From CAYYJS01 sp964472315 (GTDB taxonomy: Bacteria; Verrucomicrobiota; Kiritimatiellia; UBA8416): a stretch of 64,000 nt of DNA. A model generated the notes under the pieces. The model made no database searches. It had not been told where the DNA came from and saw only the letters and a program-made list of their open reading frames with translations. The stretch lies in the NCBI GenBank assembly GCA_964472315.1, contig CAYYJS010000001.1, positions 79,947 through 143,946 on the forward strand, written 5' to 3'. Position numbers and translations under genes: made by a program. Of this stretch, positions 44,387 to 53,609 are shown one piece after another; position 1 is the stretch's first letter; each line of letters begins with the position of its first letter.

Positions 44387-46924
44387 TCAGTCGTTCTTGT
44401 CATCCAGCCGTCCATCGCCTGCCGCTCCCTTGCCCAATGTCACGACCGCGCGCCGCCGCAAATCGCGCGACGAGCGGCCCACGGCGATCTCGAAGTCGCC
44501 GGGCTCGACCACCCAGGCCGCCCGCTTGACGTCGTAATGAGCGAAGGCGCGGGGATCCAGATCGAAGTCCAGCAGGACCCGTTGCCCCGGCTCCAGCGCT
44601 ATCTTGCGGAACGCCTTCAGCTCGCGCGGCGGTCGCTCCACACGGCTCCGCACGGCCCCCACGTACACCTGCACCACCTCGCTGCCGGCGCGCGCTCCCG
44701 TGTTGCTCACGCCAACCGCAACCCGGACAGCCCCCCCCGGTTTGGCCGGCTTCTTCACACGCAGCGTGTCGTACGCGAAGGTCGTGTAGGAGAGTCCGTG
44801 CCCGAACGGGAAAAGTGGTTCGATCTTGCGCTTGTCGTAATGCCGGTAGCCGACGAAAAGCCCCTCGCGGTAATGCGCCTGCCGCTCGCCGGGATAGGTG
44901 TCGATCGTGGGGTTGTCTTCGTAGCGAACCGGGAAGGTGACCGGCAAACGCCCGCCGGGCTCGGCCTTGCCGAGCAGCACGCGGGCGATCGCGGCGCCAC
45001 CCTCCTGCCCGGAGTACCAGCCCAACAGAATCGCCGGCACATCGGCCACCCAGGGCATCGTCACCGGCGAGCCGACGTTCAGCACCACCGCCGTCCGGGG
45101 ATTGGCCTTCGCCACCGCGCGCACCAGCTCGTCCTGCGGTCCCGGCAGGTTCATGTGCGGGCGGTCCCCGCCTTCCTGCTCGAAACGGTTCGGCATCCCG
45201 ACAAACACCAAAGCCGCGTCGCACCGCGCCGCCAACTCCGCCGCTTCGGTGATGCCTTCCCGCACCCGCCACTCCGGCGGCCGTCCGAAACGCAGTTTCA
45301 TGATGCACGGGTCCTGCAGCGCTTGCTTGCGATACTCCAGGCGCAGACCATAGCGGCGCCCGTGTTCCAGCGTGACGTCGGCATGTTCCACCCGCGCCTC
45401 GTCTTCCACGGTACGTCCCGAGCCCTTGGCGGGCGCGGGTTCCGTGCTGCTCTCCAGAATCAGCCTGTCGTCCAGATACAACCAGGAAGCGCCGATCGTC
45501 TGCGTCAGGAAACGGAACGGGCCGTCTCCCGCCGCCGTGAACTCGGCCGTCCACCGCACGCTGAAACAGGTCGCGTCCACGCCGTCCATCGGCGCGCGGT
45601 CCTCGAACCGATAGAGAATCTGCCCGTCATCCCGCGTCGCCACCGGCGATCCCGCACAGCGTTCGCCGTTGAAAAACTGCGCCTTGAACGGGCCGTCGGC
45701 CGACATCGGCAGAAGTTGCTCCACGTTGCCGCACCCGGCCGCATGTTCGATCTTCACCCGCTTGCCCAGCGCTTTGCGCAGCGCCTCCAGCGGCTCGACG
45801 TTGTACGGCGGAAAGGCGGCGGAGCTGCCGCCGCCGCCGTACTGAAACGCCGTCGCGTTCGGCCCGATCACCGCCAGCGATCGCAACGTGCCCGGCGACA
45901 ACGGCAGCGCGTCTCCGTCGTTCTTCAGCAACACCAGCGATTGCTCGGCCAGTTGCCGAGCCAGGCGCCGATGGGCCGGCGTGTTGACGGCCCCTTTGGG
46001 GCGGCGACGCCCGCTCAGCTTGCCCGAACGTTCCACGATCTCCAGAATCCTCCCCGCCGCCTCGTCGATATCGGCTTCCTCGATCTGCCAGTTGCGCGCG
46101 GCGGCATGCAGCAGCGCGCCCAGATACTTCGCCGGCCCGGGCATCTCCAGATCGAGGCCGCCCCGGACGCTGTCCTCGATCTGGTGAACCGCGCCCCAGT
46201 CGGAGACCACAAACCCGTCAAAGCCCCATTCCTCCTTGAGCACCTTCCGCAGCAGCCATTCGTGGCGGCTGGCATACACGCCGTTGACCCGGTTGTAGGC
46301 GCACATGACCGTCCAGGGCCGCGCTTCCTTCACCGTGGCCTCGAAGGCCGGCAGATAGATCTCGCGCAGCGTGCGCTCGTCCACGACCGAGTCGCCCCGC
46401 ATGCGCTCGAACTCCTGGTTGTTGCAGGCGAAGTGCTTGACGGAAGTCCCCACCCCCGCGCCCTGCACGCCGCGCACGTAGGCCACGGCCAGACGGCCGG
46501 TCAGGTGCGGATCCTCGCTGTAGGTCTCGAAGTTGCGCCCGTTCAGCGGCGTGCGCACGATGTTGATGCAGGGGCCCAGCAGAATGTCGAACCCCATGCC
46601 GCGCACCTCTACGCCCAGCGCCTTCCCCACCGTCTCCATCAGCTCCGGGTTCCAGCTCGCGCCCATGGCCGACCCGGTGGGAAAGCAGGTCGTCTTCGGC
46701 CGCTGTCCGGACGCGTACACCGACCACGCGCACACGGCGTGCGGTCCGTCGGTCAGCACCAGCGAGGGAATGCCCAGCCGCGGAATGTCCACCGTCTGCC
46801 ACGAATCCTTGCCCGCAAGCAGGGATACCTTTTCCTTTAACGTCAACTTCCGCAGAAGTCGTTCCACCGCCGGGCTGATGGTCACCGACCCAGGCCTTGC
46901 GTCGCCACACCTTTTCTCCGTCAT
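44387..46924 (-). CDS. GH3 family beta-glucosidase with PA14 insertion
   Basis: An 845-residue protein with no signal peptide. The GH3 N-terminal TIM barrel shows LTDGPHAVCAW, NGRNFETYSEDPHLTG, SVKHFACNNQE (Lys-His catalytic loop) and the nucleophile in GFVVSDWGAVH (Asp242). The C-terminal alpha/beta sandwich has VLLKNDGDALPL and an AVIGPNA motif; a PA14 domain is inserted at about 420-540 (AQFFNGERCAGSPV, ASWLYLDDRLI). A fibronectin-III-like tail follows (FPFGHGLSYTTFAYD to VVQVYVG). GGGAG before ATG 46924 is preferred to an ATG 21 bp upstream. It should release terminal beta-linked glucose or related sugars from oligosaccharides; PA14 often tunes GH3 enzymes to short substrates. It lies in the GH operon. 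Confidence 0.95.
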   Translation of the reverse strand: MTEKRCGDARPGSVTISPAVERLLRKLTLKEKVSLLAGKDSWQTVDIPRLGIPSLVLTDGPHAVCAWSVYASGQRPKTTCFPTGSAMGASWNPELMETVGKALGVEVRGMGFDILLGPCINIVRTPLNGRNFETYSEDPHLTGRLAVAYVRGVQGAGVGTSVKHFACNNQEFERMRGDSVVDERTLREIYLPAFEATVKEARPWTVMCAYNRVNGVYASRHEWLLRKVLKEEWGFDGFVVSDWGAVHQIEDSVRGGLDLEMPGPAKYLGALLHAAARNWQIEEADIDEAAGRILEIVERSGKLSGRRRPKGAVNTPAHRRLARQLAEQSLVLLKNDGDALPLSPGTLRSLAVIGPNATAFQYGGGGSSAAFPPYNVEPLEALRKALGKRVKIEHAAGCGNVEQLLPMSADGPFKAQFFNGERCAGSPVATRDDGQILYRFEDRAPMDGVDATCFSVRWTAEFTAAGDGPFRFLTQTIGASWLYLDDRLILESSTEPAPAKGSGRTVEDEARVEHADVTLEHGRRYGLRLEYRKQALQDPCIMKLRFGRPPEWRVREGITEAAELAARCDAALVFVGMPNRFEQEGGDRPHMNLPGPQDELVRAVAKANPRTAVVLNVGSPVTMPWVADVPAILLGWYSGQEGGAAIARVLLGKAEPGGRLPVTFPVRYEDNPTIDTYPGERQAHYREGLFVGYRHYDKRKIEPLFPFGHGLSYTTFAYDTLRVKKPAKPGGAVRVAVGVSNTGARAGSEVVQVYVGAVRSRVERPPRELKAFRKIALEPGQRVLLDFDLDPRAFAHYDVKRAAWVVEPGDFEIAVGRSSRDLRRRAVVTLGKGAAGDGRLDDKND

Positions 46925-46976
46925 GCGTTTCTCCCTCGCTTCCACTTCGTTCTGTGCTTTTGGCAGAACCGCGCGG

Positions 46977-48620
46977 CTACCGGCCGCCCGCTCCGTCAGC
47001 CGGACCGAACCCGCCCATGAACGGGGTGCCGGACTTGGTCAGCTTGCCGTCGTGCCAGGTCTCGACCTGGCCCACGAGCTGCGAGCCGACAACCTTGCCC
47101 TTCAACTTGAACGTGTAGGCGCCGAGAACGGTTCCCTTCGACGTGTCGACCGTCCCGTCGATCGTGGTCGTGAAGACGGCCCCGTCGAACTCGATTTCAG
47201 CCTTCTTGAACGTTCCGGTCCAGCCGCCCTTGTTGTTGCTCATGCTGCCGCGGTCGGCACGGCCGTCAGTCGCCGTGAAACTCACCCAGGTGCGTCGATA
47301 CCACGGGGCGCCGTCGTTGACGGCATCCTCCATCTTCACATGCACCGCCACCGGTTCCGGCGCCATCGGCTGGTCCTCCAGCTCGCCGAAGACCGGGCCG
47401 GAAACCTCGAAGCCCCCGCAGCGGCCCTTGTACGTGCCCGAGACGATCCGCCCGTCAATCACGGTCGCATCGATCGTGTACGATGCGGACACGGCCTTCT
47501 TGTCAGGCGGCATGTAGGCATCGGGATTGAGCGTCACCTTCAGTTCGCCGCCCAAGCGGTTCCCGTTCAGCACGAGGTTCGCCTCGTCGATATCGTGATA
47601 GTTGTGATTCCACGCCGCCGCGTACGCCACCCCGGCGCCGAACGATCCCTTCATGCAGGGTACGGACGCCATGAGCTGCAACGGGGCGTCCTTCCCGTCG
47701 GTCCACGTCCGCCGCACGGCCCCGTGCAGTTCCAGGTAATACAGCGACTGGTCCAGCGGCCGTTCGGGCATGGGCGCGAGATCTCCATGAAACGATCCAC
47801 CCGCGTGCTCGCTGCCGTCCACGCGCTTCCTGAAAACCCCGCCGATACGTGTGCCGACCGCGTCACCGTCGAACTCGTACACGTACGCCGGCCCGCCGCT
47901 GGGTTGCACGTCGAGCGCCCCGGTCAGCCTCTTCCCGTCGAACGACAGCCTGTTCGCCTTGACCGCCGATTCGAAGTAGTTGATCTGCACCCGGCGTCCC
48001 CAGCCGTAGACCAGGCTTTGCACGAACCGTCCGTCCTTCAGAAAGAGCCGCGGGTACACGCGATCGCCGTAGGACTTCCTTCCCAGCGTGTTCGTCCCAC
48101 CGGCGTTCTCCATCTGCAGGTCCATGACCCAGTATCCGCCCAGGTCCGGCGGGGCCGATACGGCGCCCTCCACGACGCCGGCCGCCGGACCGCCCGGCGT
48201 CGCCGCGCCTTGGTACGTTCCGCTCACTCCGCCGCCCGCCACCGTGGCGTCGAGCCGGTACTCGTGCGCGACCGGTATTCCGTCCGGCGGGTAGTAGCCG
48301 TCAAACCCGACCGTGGCCTTGAGCGTTCCCGTCAGCTTGTCGCCGTCGAGCGCAAGCCCCGAACCGTCCACTTTCGTCGGTCCAAGCGGACCGACGGTCA
48401 CGCCGGAGACGAACCGGCCGGCTTCCGTTCTCAACGCGACATGCAGGCGCGTGGACTCGGTTCCGGCTTCCCTCAGCGACACATCGTAGATCGCGTCCGT
48501 CATGCTCACCTCGGTCCGTTGCGCGGTCATCCTGCAACTCGCTGGTCCCGCGCCGATCCAAGCCAGGAAGCACAGGGTTGCCGTACGTCCCAGCGCCACT
48601 GTCGCCGCGGCTCTTCTCAT
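46977..48620 (-). CDS. Secreted protein of four repeated beta-rich modules
   Basis: A 547-residue exported protein (signal-like N-terminus about 1-30, with a Cys in GPASC). It is built from four copies of one beta-rich module at about 40-160, 165-285, 290-430 and 430-545. The pattern is L-x-G-x-L-x-V, an aromatic-proline segment (GYYPPD, AYMPPD), (Y/F)x(L/I)DATV, and GxVxGTYxG. AGGAGG eight bases before ATG 48620 defines the start; the preceding in-frame sequence is not coding. No catalytic residues are evident. It probably binds polysaccharide or stiffens an extracellular assembly. The same module occurs singly in three other large proteins of this window. It sits between the heparinase and GH3 genes in one operon. 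I know no family name for it. Confidence 0.7.
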   Translation of the reverse strand: MRRAAATVALGRTATLCFLAWIGAGPASCRMTAQRTEVSMTDAIYDVSLREAGTESTRLHVALRTEAGRFVSGVTVGPLGPTKVDGSGLALDGDKLTGTLKATVGFDGYYPPDGIPVAHEYRLDATVAGGGVSGTYQGAATPGGPAAGVVEGAVSAPPDLGGYWVMDLQMENAGGTNTLGRKSYGDRVYPRLFLKDGRFVQSLVYGWGRRVQINYFESAVKANRLSFDGKRLTGALDVQPSGGPAYVYEFDGDAVGTRIGGVFRKRVDGSEHAGGSFHGDLAPMPERPLDQSLYYLELHGAVRRTWTDGKDAPLQLMASVPCMKGSFGAGVAYAAAWNHNYHDIDEANLVLNGNRLGGELKVTLNPDAYMPPDKKAVSASYTIDATVIDGRIVSGTYKGRCGGFEVSGPVFGELEDQPMAPEPVAVHVKMEDAVNDGAPWYRRTWVSFTATDGRADRGSMSNNKGGWTGTFKKAEIEFDGAVFTTTIDGTVDTSKGTVLGAYTFKLKGKVVGSQLVGQVETWHDGKLTKSGTPFMGGFGPADGAGGR

Positions 48621-48645
48621 TGCAATTCCTCCTGTTCCATTCCTG

Positions 48646-51600
48646 TCAAGGCGCCTCCCTGGTTGGCGGCCAGGCGTCTTTGTACCACGCCGGCCTGGGT
48701 GCGCGCTGGCGCAGCAACCAGTCAGGAATCTCGCCGAAGGGGTAGCCGGCATCGGGCACGAACAACCCGATCTCGCCTTGCGAACGGTCCATGTCCAGGT
48801 CCGCCCCGGTCAACACGATCAGGCTCTTGCCGTCGCGCCGGACCGACACGTAGACCGTCGCGTCGTCGTCATCCACACCGCCGCCGAAGACGATTTCGTC
48901 TTTCCCCACGCGCACCCCGCCCGGAACCGCCGTCACCGCGGGCAGCGCCGCGTCGGCATAGATATCCAGCGGGGCCGACGCCTGATCGAGCCGCTCGCCG
49001 ACCGCGCTGCCGCCGCGTTCCAGCCGTTGCTCGCGCTTACCCGGATCGAGCAGTAGCGTGCCGGTGTAGGTTCCGCTCAAAGCGTTCCCGTCGCGCTTGA
49101 CCTCCACAACGAAATCCACGTCGCCCGAGAACCCGCGCGTGCGCAGCGGCGCCCGCAGGGAGACGCGCAGCTTGCCGTCCGCCTCCGCGCCTTCGACAGC
49201 CCCCTGGCAAACGAAGGCGGGGTGCAGCCCGGGCGCCCGGACATTCGCCGTCGGCAGCAGTCTCCCGGCGTCCCATACAAGCTGTACGACCAGGTCCACC
49301 ATCTGCCAGACCGGCTCGGGGGCGCCTCGCCCGCGCACATCCCGCCGCAGGGCGTCTTTGAGCACGAGCTGCCCCATCGTCACCCGCTTGATCGCCTTGG
49401 GCATCAGGACGGTGATGAACTCGGCCCGCTCGCCCTTCACCGTCAGGCGGAGTCCCTTGGTCTCTTCGAGCCCGCCATTGCTGTGGCTCCAGTCGTGCCG
49501 TGAGACGGCGAACGTCTCCGGCGCCACCACCGTCAGCCGCACGGGATCGAACTCGAACGAGTTGCCTTTCTGCTCGCATGTCTGCCCGTACGCGTGCAGG
49601 CAGTAGGTCGCGGAAAGCGCCGGTCCGGTGTACTGATCCCGGAAGACGAAGTAGTCGGGTGTCGTGTCGGTCCCTTTCATCATGACCACCGTGCGCCGGT
49701 ACTTCAGCGGGGTCGCAAAACGTTCCTGCGGCAAATCCCAATCCCACAGCTCGGGCGGGAACTTCTCCGTGACGCGCAGACGCTCGGACTCGACCTGCCC
49801 GATGGCAACCGCGGCCGGCTCGGCAGTCTTGAAGGCGATCAACCGCTCGTAGCCATCCATGTTCGCCCACGGCAGGGTGTCGGTATGGAAAGCCAGCCGG
49901 TTGTGCATGTGCTCTCCCCCGGCGCGCGGATTGTAGGAACAGTGATGATCCACCACCTGCGGCCGACCGTAAGCACAGTAGTGGAACGAGAGCGCGTCGC
50001 CGTGAAAATGGCCCCTGTTCGGGCCGGCCTTGAAGGCCAGGTATGTCTCCTCAGGAGTATCCGGGCGGTTGCGAAAGACCACGCCGAACCCCGCAAACTC
50101 CTCGGTCCCGAGCTTCGCGAGATCCTCGCTCAACCCCAGCGCGCCGAGGCCCTCGAACACATCGGGTCCCGGCGGGTGCGTGTCGCCTCCGGGATGTGAC
50201 CGGCGACCGCCGCCCGCGACGGGATGCGACGTGCGGAAGATGAACCGCTCGGCGGCCGCGAGCCAGTCACGCGTCTCCGGATCGACGCCCAGACCATCGC
50301 GGCACAGCGCCTGGCGGTCCCGCCACTGGTGGCGGTGCATGTAGCCGAAACACTCCTGCCCCGCGCCGCTGGGCAACGTGACCGAGTGGTGGACTTCCTC
50401 CCGCGCCTTCATCCATGCCAGACGCTGCATGCGCGCGAAGAAGGGGTGCTCCTTCACACCGGGATACTTGACCGCTTCGGCCAGCGCGTTGAAGGCGCCG
50501 TGGATCCAGCTTGTCGCGAAATTGGGATTCTCCGGCGACCAGAACAGCCAGTAGTCGCCGAAGGTGTCCGGGTCGAACAGCGCCTGCGCTCTCGTCAACG
50601 TGTTGATCGGGTGCCTCGTCGTCCTGAACCCGGCATTGCCGCCCGGCCCCCAACCGACAAACGCGTTGGCCCGCGTGGCGTATTGTCCGGCCCCGTTGGC
50701 CCATTCCGCGGCTTGCTCAGCCGACAGCTTCAGTTCCGGCGGCGGTTGCAAGCCCGGCCAGGCCAGGATGTATTCCTGGAACAGTTTGTCCAGCCCTTCG
50801 TGCGCATGATACAGCACATAGCCGTGCAACGCCTCCGGGTTCTGCCAGTCCGCCCGGGGTCCCGCGGCCAGATACCAGTACCGGCGGCCCCGCCGCGTCG
50901 GACAACGCAACCCGGCATAGTCGGCGCTTTCCTTCACTTTCACGGCGATGGCGTTGTCATGCGGCCACAGCCATTTGCCCGGCCGGCAGACCAGCGCGGC
51001 CACGGCGTGCTTCTCGTCGGCCGCCGCGAACATCCAGCCGTCGTCATACGCCTGGCTCCAGCGCGGATGCAGATGAAGCAGCGTGTCGCCCATGCGCGTC
51101 TGCCCGGCTTTCAGCGTATCGGGCGGCCAGGGGTAGGGGATGCCATCGGAATTTTTCATTTCAGGGCGGCCGAACCCGCCGAAATGCGGCTCGACCACCG
51201 CATGGCGCGGCGCCCAGCCCGCGGCGCAGTCGAACTCCCACCCGTCATCGCGCCCCATGGCATGGACTTCCTCGACAATCGCGTGCGCCTTGCCGGGCTG
51301 CAATGCAAGGGTGACTTCGCAGAACGCGGGAGACTCGTCGAGCAGTCCTCCCCGCCCCTCGAATTCGTAGCGCAGACGCACCTTGCCGAAGATCGCACCG
51401 TCGCCGACGACCGTGGCCGTGAAGGCAGTCAACTTGCGCTCCGTGCGCCATTCGCTCTTTCCGACCCATCGCCCGTCGGGAAGTCGGACCTGTCGGACCG
51501 GTCCGACAAGTCCGACGGCATCGGACGCCGGGACGCGCACCGCCAGCACGCCGTTGTCCAGTTCGATCGTGTCGCCGTCCCGCCGCACGCGCACCTTGGG

Positions 51601-51906
51601 CTCGGCCCGGACCGCCTGTCCCGGAGCGATCGCGTAGACATGCGTCTGCGTGGCGCTCAGGGTTGCCGCCACCCACACCGCCGGTTTGCCGTCGATCGCC
51701 TCCACCTGGTAGGGGACCGCCCGGCCGTCCTCCAGAACGGTATAGCGTTCAGGCCCGATATCCGCCGGCACGGCCATCTTCAGCCGCACCGGTTCGTCCC
51801 GATACTCGCGGCCCGTGGGGTTGACCATGGTCCACGTTTCCGGCGCCGCTCGCGCGGCAACGGACACGAGTACCGCCGCCGCCGTCAGACTCAATTGCCT
51901 TGTCAT
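48646..51906 (-). CDS. Secreted heparinase II/III-family protein with C-terminal beta module
   Basis: A 1086-residue exported protein (signal peptide about 1-20, AARA-AP). An N-terminal beta region is followed by a helical toroid (DYWLFWSPENPNFATSWIHG) and a heparinase II/III beta-sandwich with the family motif GHFHGDALSFHYCAYGRPQV plus VDHHCSYNPRAG, which holds the conserved histidines. The last 230 residues carry the beta module shared with neighbours (KLRVSLRAPLRTRGF, then DGNALSGTYTG). AGGAG before the ATG supports the start. It would cleave a uronate-containing polysaccharide by beta-elimination outside the cytoplasm. It is the first gene of the GH operon. An in-frame simple repeat near 51482-51516 encodes VGLVGPVRQVRL. 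Substrate unknown. Confidence 0.85.
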   Translation of the reverse strand: MTRQLSLTAAAVLVSVAARAAPETWTMVNPTGREYRDEPVRLKMAVPADIGPERYTVLEDGRAVPYQVEAIDGKPAVWVAATLSATQTHVYAIAPGQAVRAEPKVRVRRDGDTIELDNGVLAVRVPASDAVGLVGPVRQVRLPDGRWVGKSEWRTERKLTAFTATVVGDGAIFGKVRLRYEFEGRGGLLDESPAFCEVTLALQPGKAHAIVEEVHAMGRDDGWEFDCAAGWAPRHAVVEPHFGGFGRPEMKNSDGIPYPWPPDTLKAGQTRMGDTLLHLHPRWSQAYDDGWMFAAADEKHAVAALVCRPGKWLWPHDNAIAVKVKESADYAGLRCPTRRGRRYWYLAAGPRADWQNPEALHGYVLYHAHEGLDKLFQEYILAWPGLQPPPELKLSAEQAAEWANGAGQYATRANAFVGWGPGGNAGFRTTRHPINTLTRAQALFDPDTFGDYWLFWSPENPNFATSWIHGAFNALAEAVKYPGVKEHPFFARMQRLAWMKAREEVHHSVTLPSGAGQECFGYMHRHQWRDRQALCRDGLGVDPETRDWLAAAERFIFRTSHPVAGGGRRSHPGGDTHPPGPDVFEGLGALGLSEDLAKLGTEEFAGFGVVFRNRPDTPEETYLAFKAGPNRGHFHGDALSFHYCAYGRPQVVDHHCSYNPRAGGEHMHNRLAFHTDTLPWANMDGYERLIAFKTAEPAAVAIGQVESERLRVTEKFPPELWDWDLPQERFATPLKYRRTVVMMKGTDTTPDYFVFRDQYTGPALSATYCLHAYGQTCEQKGNSFEFDPVRLTVVAPETFAVSRHDWSHSNGGLEETKGLRLTVKGERAEFITVLMPKAIKRVTMGQLVLKDALRRDVRGRGAPEPVWQMVDLVVQLVWDAGRLLPTANVRAPGLHPAFVCQGAVEGAEADGKLRVSLRAPLRTRGFSGDVDFVVEVKRDGNALSGTYTGTLLLDPGKREQRLERGGSAVGERLDQASAPLDIYADAALPAVTAVPGGVRVGKDEIVFGGGVDDDDATVYVSVRRDGKSLIVLTGADLDMDRSQGEIGLFVPDAGYPFGEIPDWLLRQRAPRPAWYKDAWPPTREAP

Positions 51907-52165
51907 GCGAATCTCCTCTCTTCAAACGCAAAGCATCTCAGTACACTACCACGCACCCATCGTCCAGTCTTGTCCCGCCATGCCGGAAATTTTGTCTCCA
52001 TCCACTTCGTCCGCGGGTTGTCACGCGCCGCTCCCACGCGAACCGCCGCGGCCCCCAGAGCGAACTCCCGGCCGTCAGCGTCAGCCGGATGCCGTTGCCA
52101 CCGTCACGGGATGCGCCGCACCGTGGCGGGCAAACCACTTTCGGCGTCCCTCGATGGGTCTGGAG
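51907..52165. other. Intergenic stretch with a possible decayed C-terminus
   Basis: On the minus strand, GNGIRLTLTAGSSLWGPRRF (about 52040-52100) and a frame ending DDGCVVVY-stop at 51938 look like part of a former secreted protein's C-terminal domain, but no start or family can be assigned. A promoter for the heparinase-type operon should lie near 51930-51990; no confident hexamers were found. Confidence 0.25.
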
Positions 52166-52717
52166 CTACGAGGCTTCCGCGATCAGTTCCTCAAGCCCGC
52201 TGAGGTTGTAGCGTTCGCAGGCGGCGCGCACCTCGGTGAGATCGAGTTCCGGGTTGCGGGCAAGCAACTCCACTATGTCCGCCTTGGACTTATGCCCGCC
52301 GGCGTATATCTTGAGCGCGATCAGTTGGGGAATCGGCGCCAGGCGCAGGGGACTGCCTTCCCGAACAACGAGTTCGGCGGCGCGAACGGCGTCATCGATG
52401 ACGGCCGGGAAACGACCGGCAAAATTGACAATTTGAACGAGGCCGAAGGGACCGGTCACGTCAATGACTCCGCCCAAAGGATCGTCGCTGTCGGGTTCCC
52501 GTAACTCCGTCGCATAACCCGATTGCCTGAGATCCTCGGCCACGGCACGCAGCGTCGGTGTCTCCGCGTTGACGCCCAGATCGAGATCCGCTGTCTGCCG
52601 CACATAGCGATAGGCGGCCAGCGCCACCGCCCCGATCACGACGGCGTCGACACGATGACGTTTGAGGATGCCAAGGATGTCCTCGGCCGCACGGAGGATG
52701 GCTTCAGGATCGTCCAT
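52166..52717 (-). CDS. Nucleotidyltransferase (MNT/AbiEii-like)
   Basis: A 183-residue protein with a minimal nucleotidyltransferase fold: VDAVVIGAVALAAYRYVRQT at about 23-42, then ADLDLGV with the metal-binding Asp44 and Asp46. The middle (VDVTGPFGLVQIVNFAGRFP) and IPQLIALKIYAGGHKSKADI follow the usual hydrophobic core. Such proteins form the toxin or NTase component of MNT/AbiE-type toxin-antitoxin systems, or act on nucleotides and metabolites. A very small gene ends three bases upstream and may encode the partner. The start is the first ATG after that stop. It differs from the AbiEii gene 1.1 kb away and is probably an independent acquisition. The target is unknown. Confidence 0.75.
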   Translation of the reverse strand: MDDPEAILRAAEDILGILKRHRVDAVVIGAVALAAYRYVRQTADLDLGVNAETPTLRAVAEDLRQSGYATELREPDSDDPLGGVIDVTGPFGLVQIVNFAGRFPAVIDDAVRAAELVVREGSPLRLAPIPQLIALKIYAGGHKSKADIVELLARNPELDLTEVRAACERYNLSGLEELIAEAS

Positions 52718-52720
52718 GGC

Positions 52721-52822
52721 TCAGCAATCCGTGGCGGCGGGCTTGAGCCACGAAAACCGCGCGCCCATCGTCAGCGCCATTCTGATCCTGGCCTCGACGG
52801 TCATCCGACGCAGACGCTCCAA
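52721..52822 (-). CDS. Small probable partner protein of the nucleotidyltransferase
   Basis: A short frame on the same strand ends three bases before the nucleotidyltransferase ATG. It encodes LERLRRMTVEARIRMALTMG, then ARFSWLKPAATDC, an amphipathic helical segment like those encoded just upstream of MNT-type nucleotidyltransferases. The start is uncertain: TTG 52822, ATG 52804, or an upstream ATG at 52933 that would add an unlikely Cys/Pro-rich stretch. It may be a functional antitoxin-like peptide or the tail of a decayed gene. Confidence 0.4.
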   Translation of the reverse strand: MERLRRMTVEARIRMALTMGARFSWLKPAATDC

Positions 52823-53005
52823 CTCTCCGGCGCGCGACCGCGAGGCGCACCCGCTGCGCCTCGCGCGGGAAGACGTCGCCGGGAATGAACACGGATGAAC
52901 GCACCCGAGAGTCGTTGGCATCGGCAATGGCATGCGAGAAGACTATATCCCGCCCACACCATTCGCAATCTCATTGTGTCGAACGGCTGGGGGCCAGAAC
53001 GGTGC

Positions 53006-53447
53006 TCACGGTTTCCGTCCACCGAAGACGGCCAGTTCATAGATTCTGAAATAGCAGTCCACATCCCGGAAGCCAATGGCGCGCAGCCATCGGCACTGGT
53101 CTTCGACCGGCGCGAGGATGTTCGCCGCTCTGTCGGCACGGTTCACGAACTGACGGCGCATGGTGCCGCGGGTGAGACGCGGTTGCCGACGATGGATGGA
53201 TTCGACCATTGCCTGCGCAAACAACGTCGTCGTTAGTGGCGTGGCCGGGGACGCCGTCACCCCAACCGAGGTCGAGAAACCGTCGCACTGGCTGCCGGCG
53301 CGTGGCCAGCAGGCGTAACATCACCGCGATCTGCGTCTCCGCGAGTGGAATCGCCCCGCGCACTCCCGTCAGAAACCGCCGGGTGAGTTTGGCTGATTTC
53401 CAGACAGCGTCGCCCTGATTCAGCATGGCATCGTCCATGGCGCTCAT
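53006..53447 (-). pseudogene. Class I SAM-dependent methyltransferase, internally deleted
   Basis: The N-terminal half reads from ATG 53447: SAKLTRRFLTGVRGAIPLAE, AVMLRLLAT, then SAM motif I as RFLDLGWGDG (Trp replaces the usual Cys). The frame then breaks around 53240. A second frame continues to the TAA-region stop at 53006 with RADRAANILAPVEDQCRWLR and then AIGFRDVDCYFRIYELAVFG, a convincing methyltransferase C-terminus. The central strands of the Rossmann fold are missing and the two halves are out of frame, so the gene is dead. Its start overlaps the stop of the next remnant (ATGA). Confidence 0.65.
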
Positions 53448-53605
53448 CTAAGCGGATGCTTCTCCGGCGTCCCCACGGACACGCGCGGCATCCCCGCATC
53501 CTCACCGAAAGTCCAGCACGCAACGAGCCCTGGCGTGTTCGTCACGAGGGCGATACGGTCGGTGGCGGACGCGCCGTCCGCCACAGTCAGCCGGATAGAA
53601 GTCAT
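53444..53605 (-). pseudogene. Remnant of a LamG-type (concanavalin-like) secreted protein
   Basis: A 53-codon minus-strand frame (ATG 53605 to TGA 53444) encodes TSIRLTVADGASATDRIALV and then GLVACWTFGEDAGMPRVSVG plus TPEKHPLR. The W-T-F-G-E...G.P..S.G pattern is the opening of LamG/concanavalin-like domains common in large secreted proteins of Planctomycetota and Kiritimatiellota. It ends abruptly where the family would continue. Good codon bias indicates recent decay. Confidence 0.45.
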
Positions 53606-53609
53606 CTAC

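Noticed and set aside
44537..46840. A 767-codon plus-strand open frame
   Set aside because: It is antisense to the GH3 gene, which shows all family motifs.
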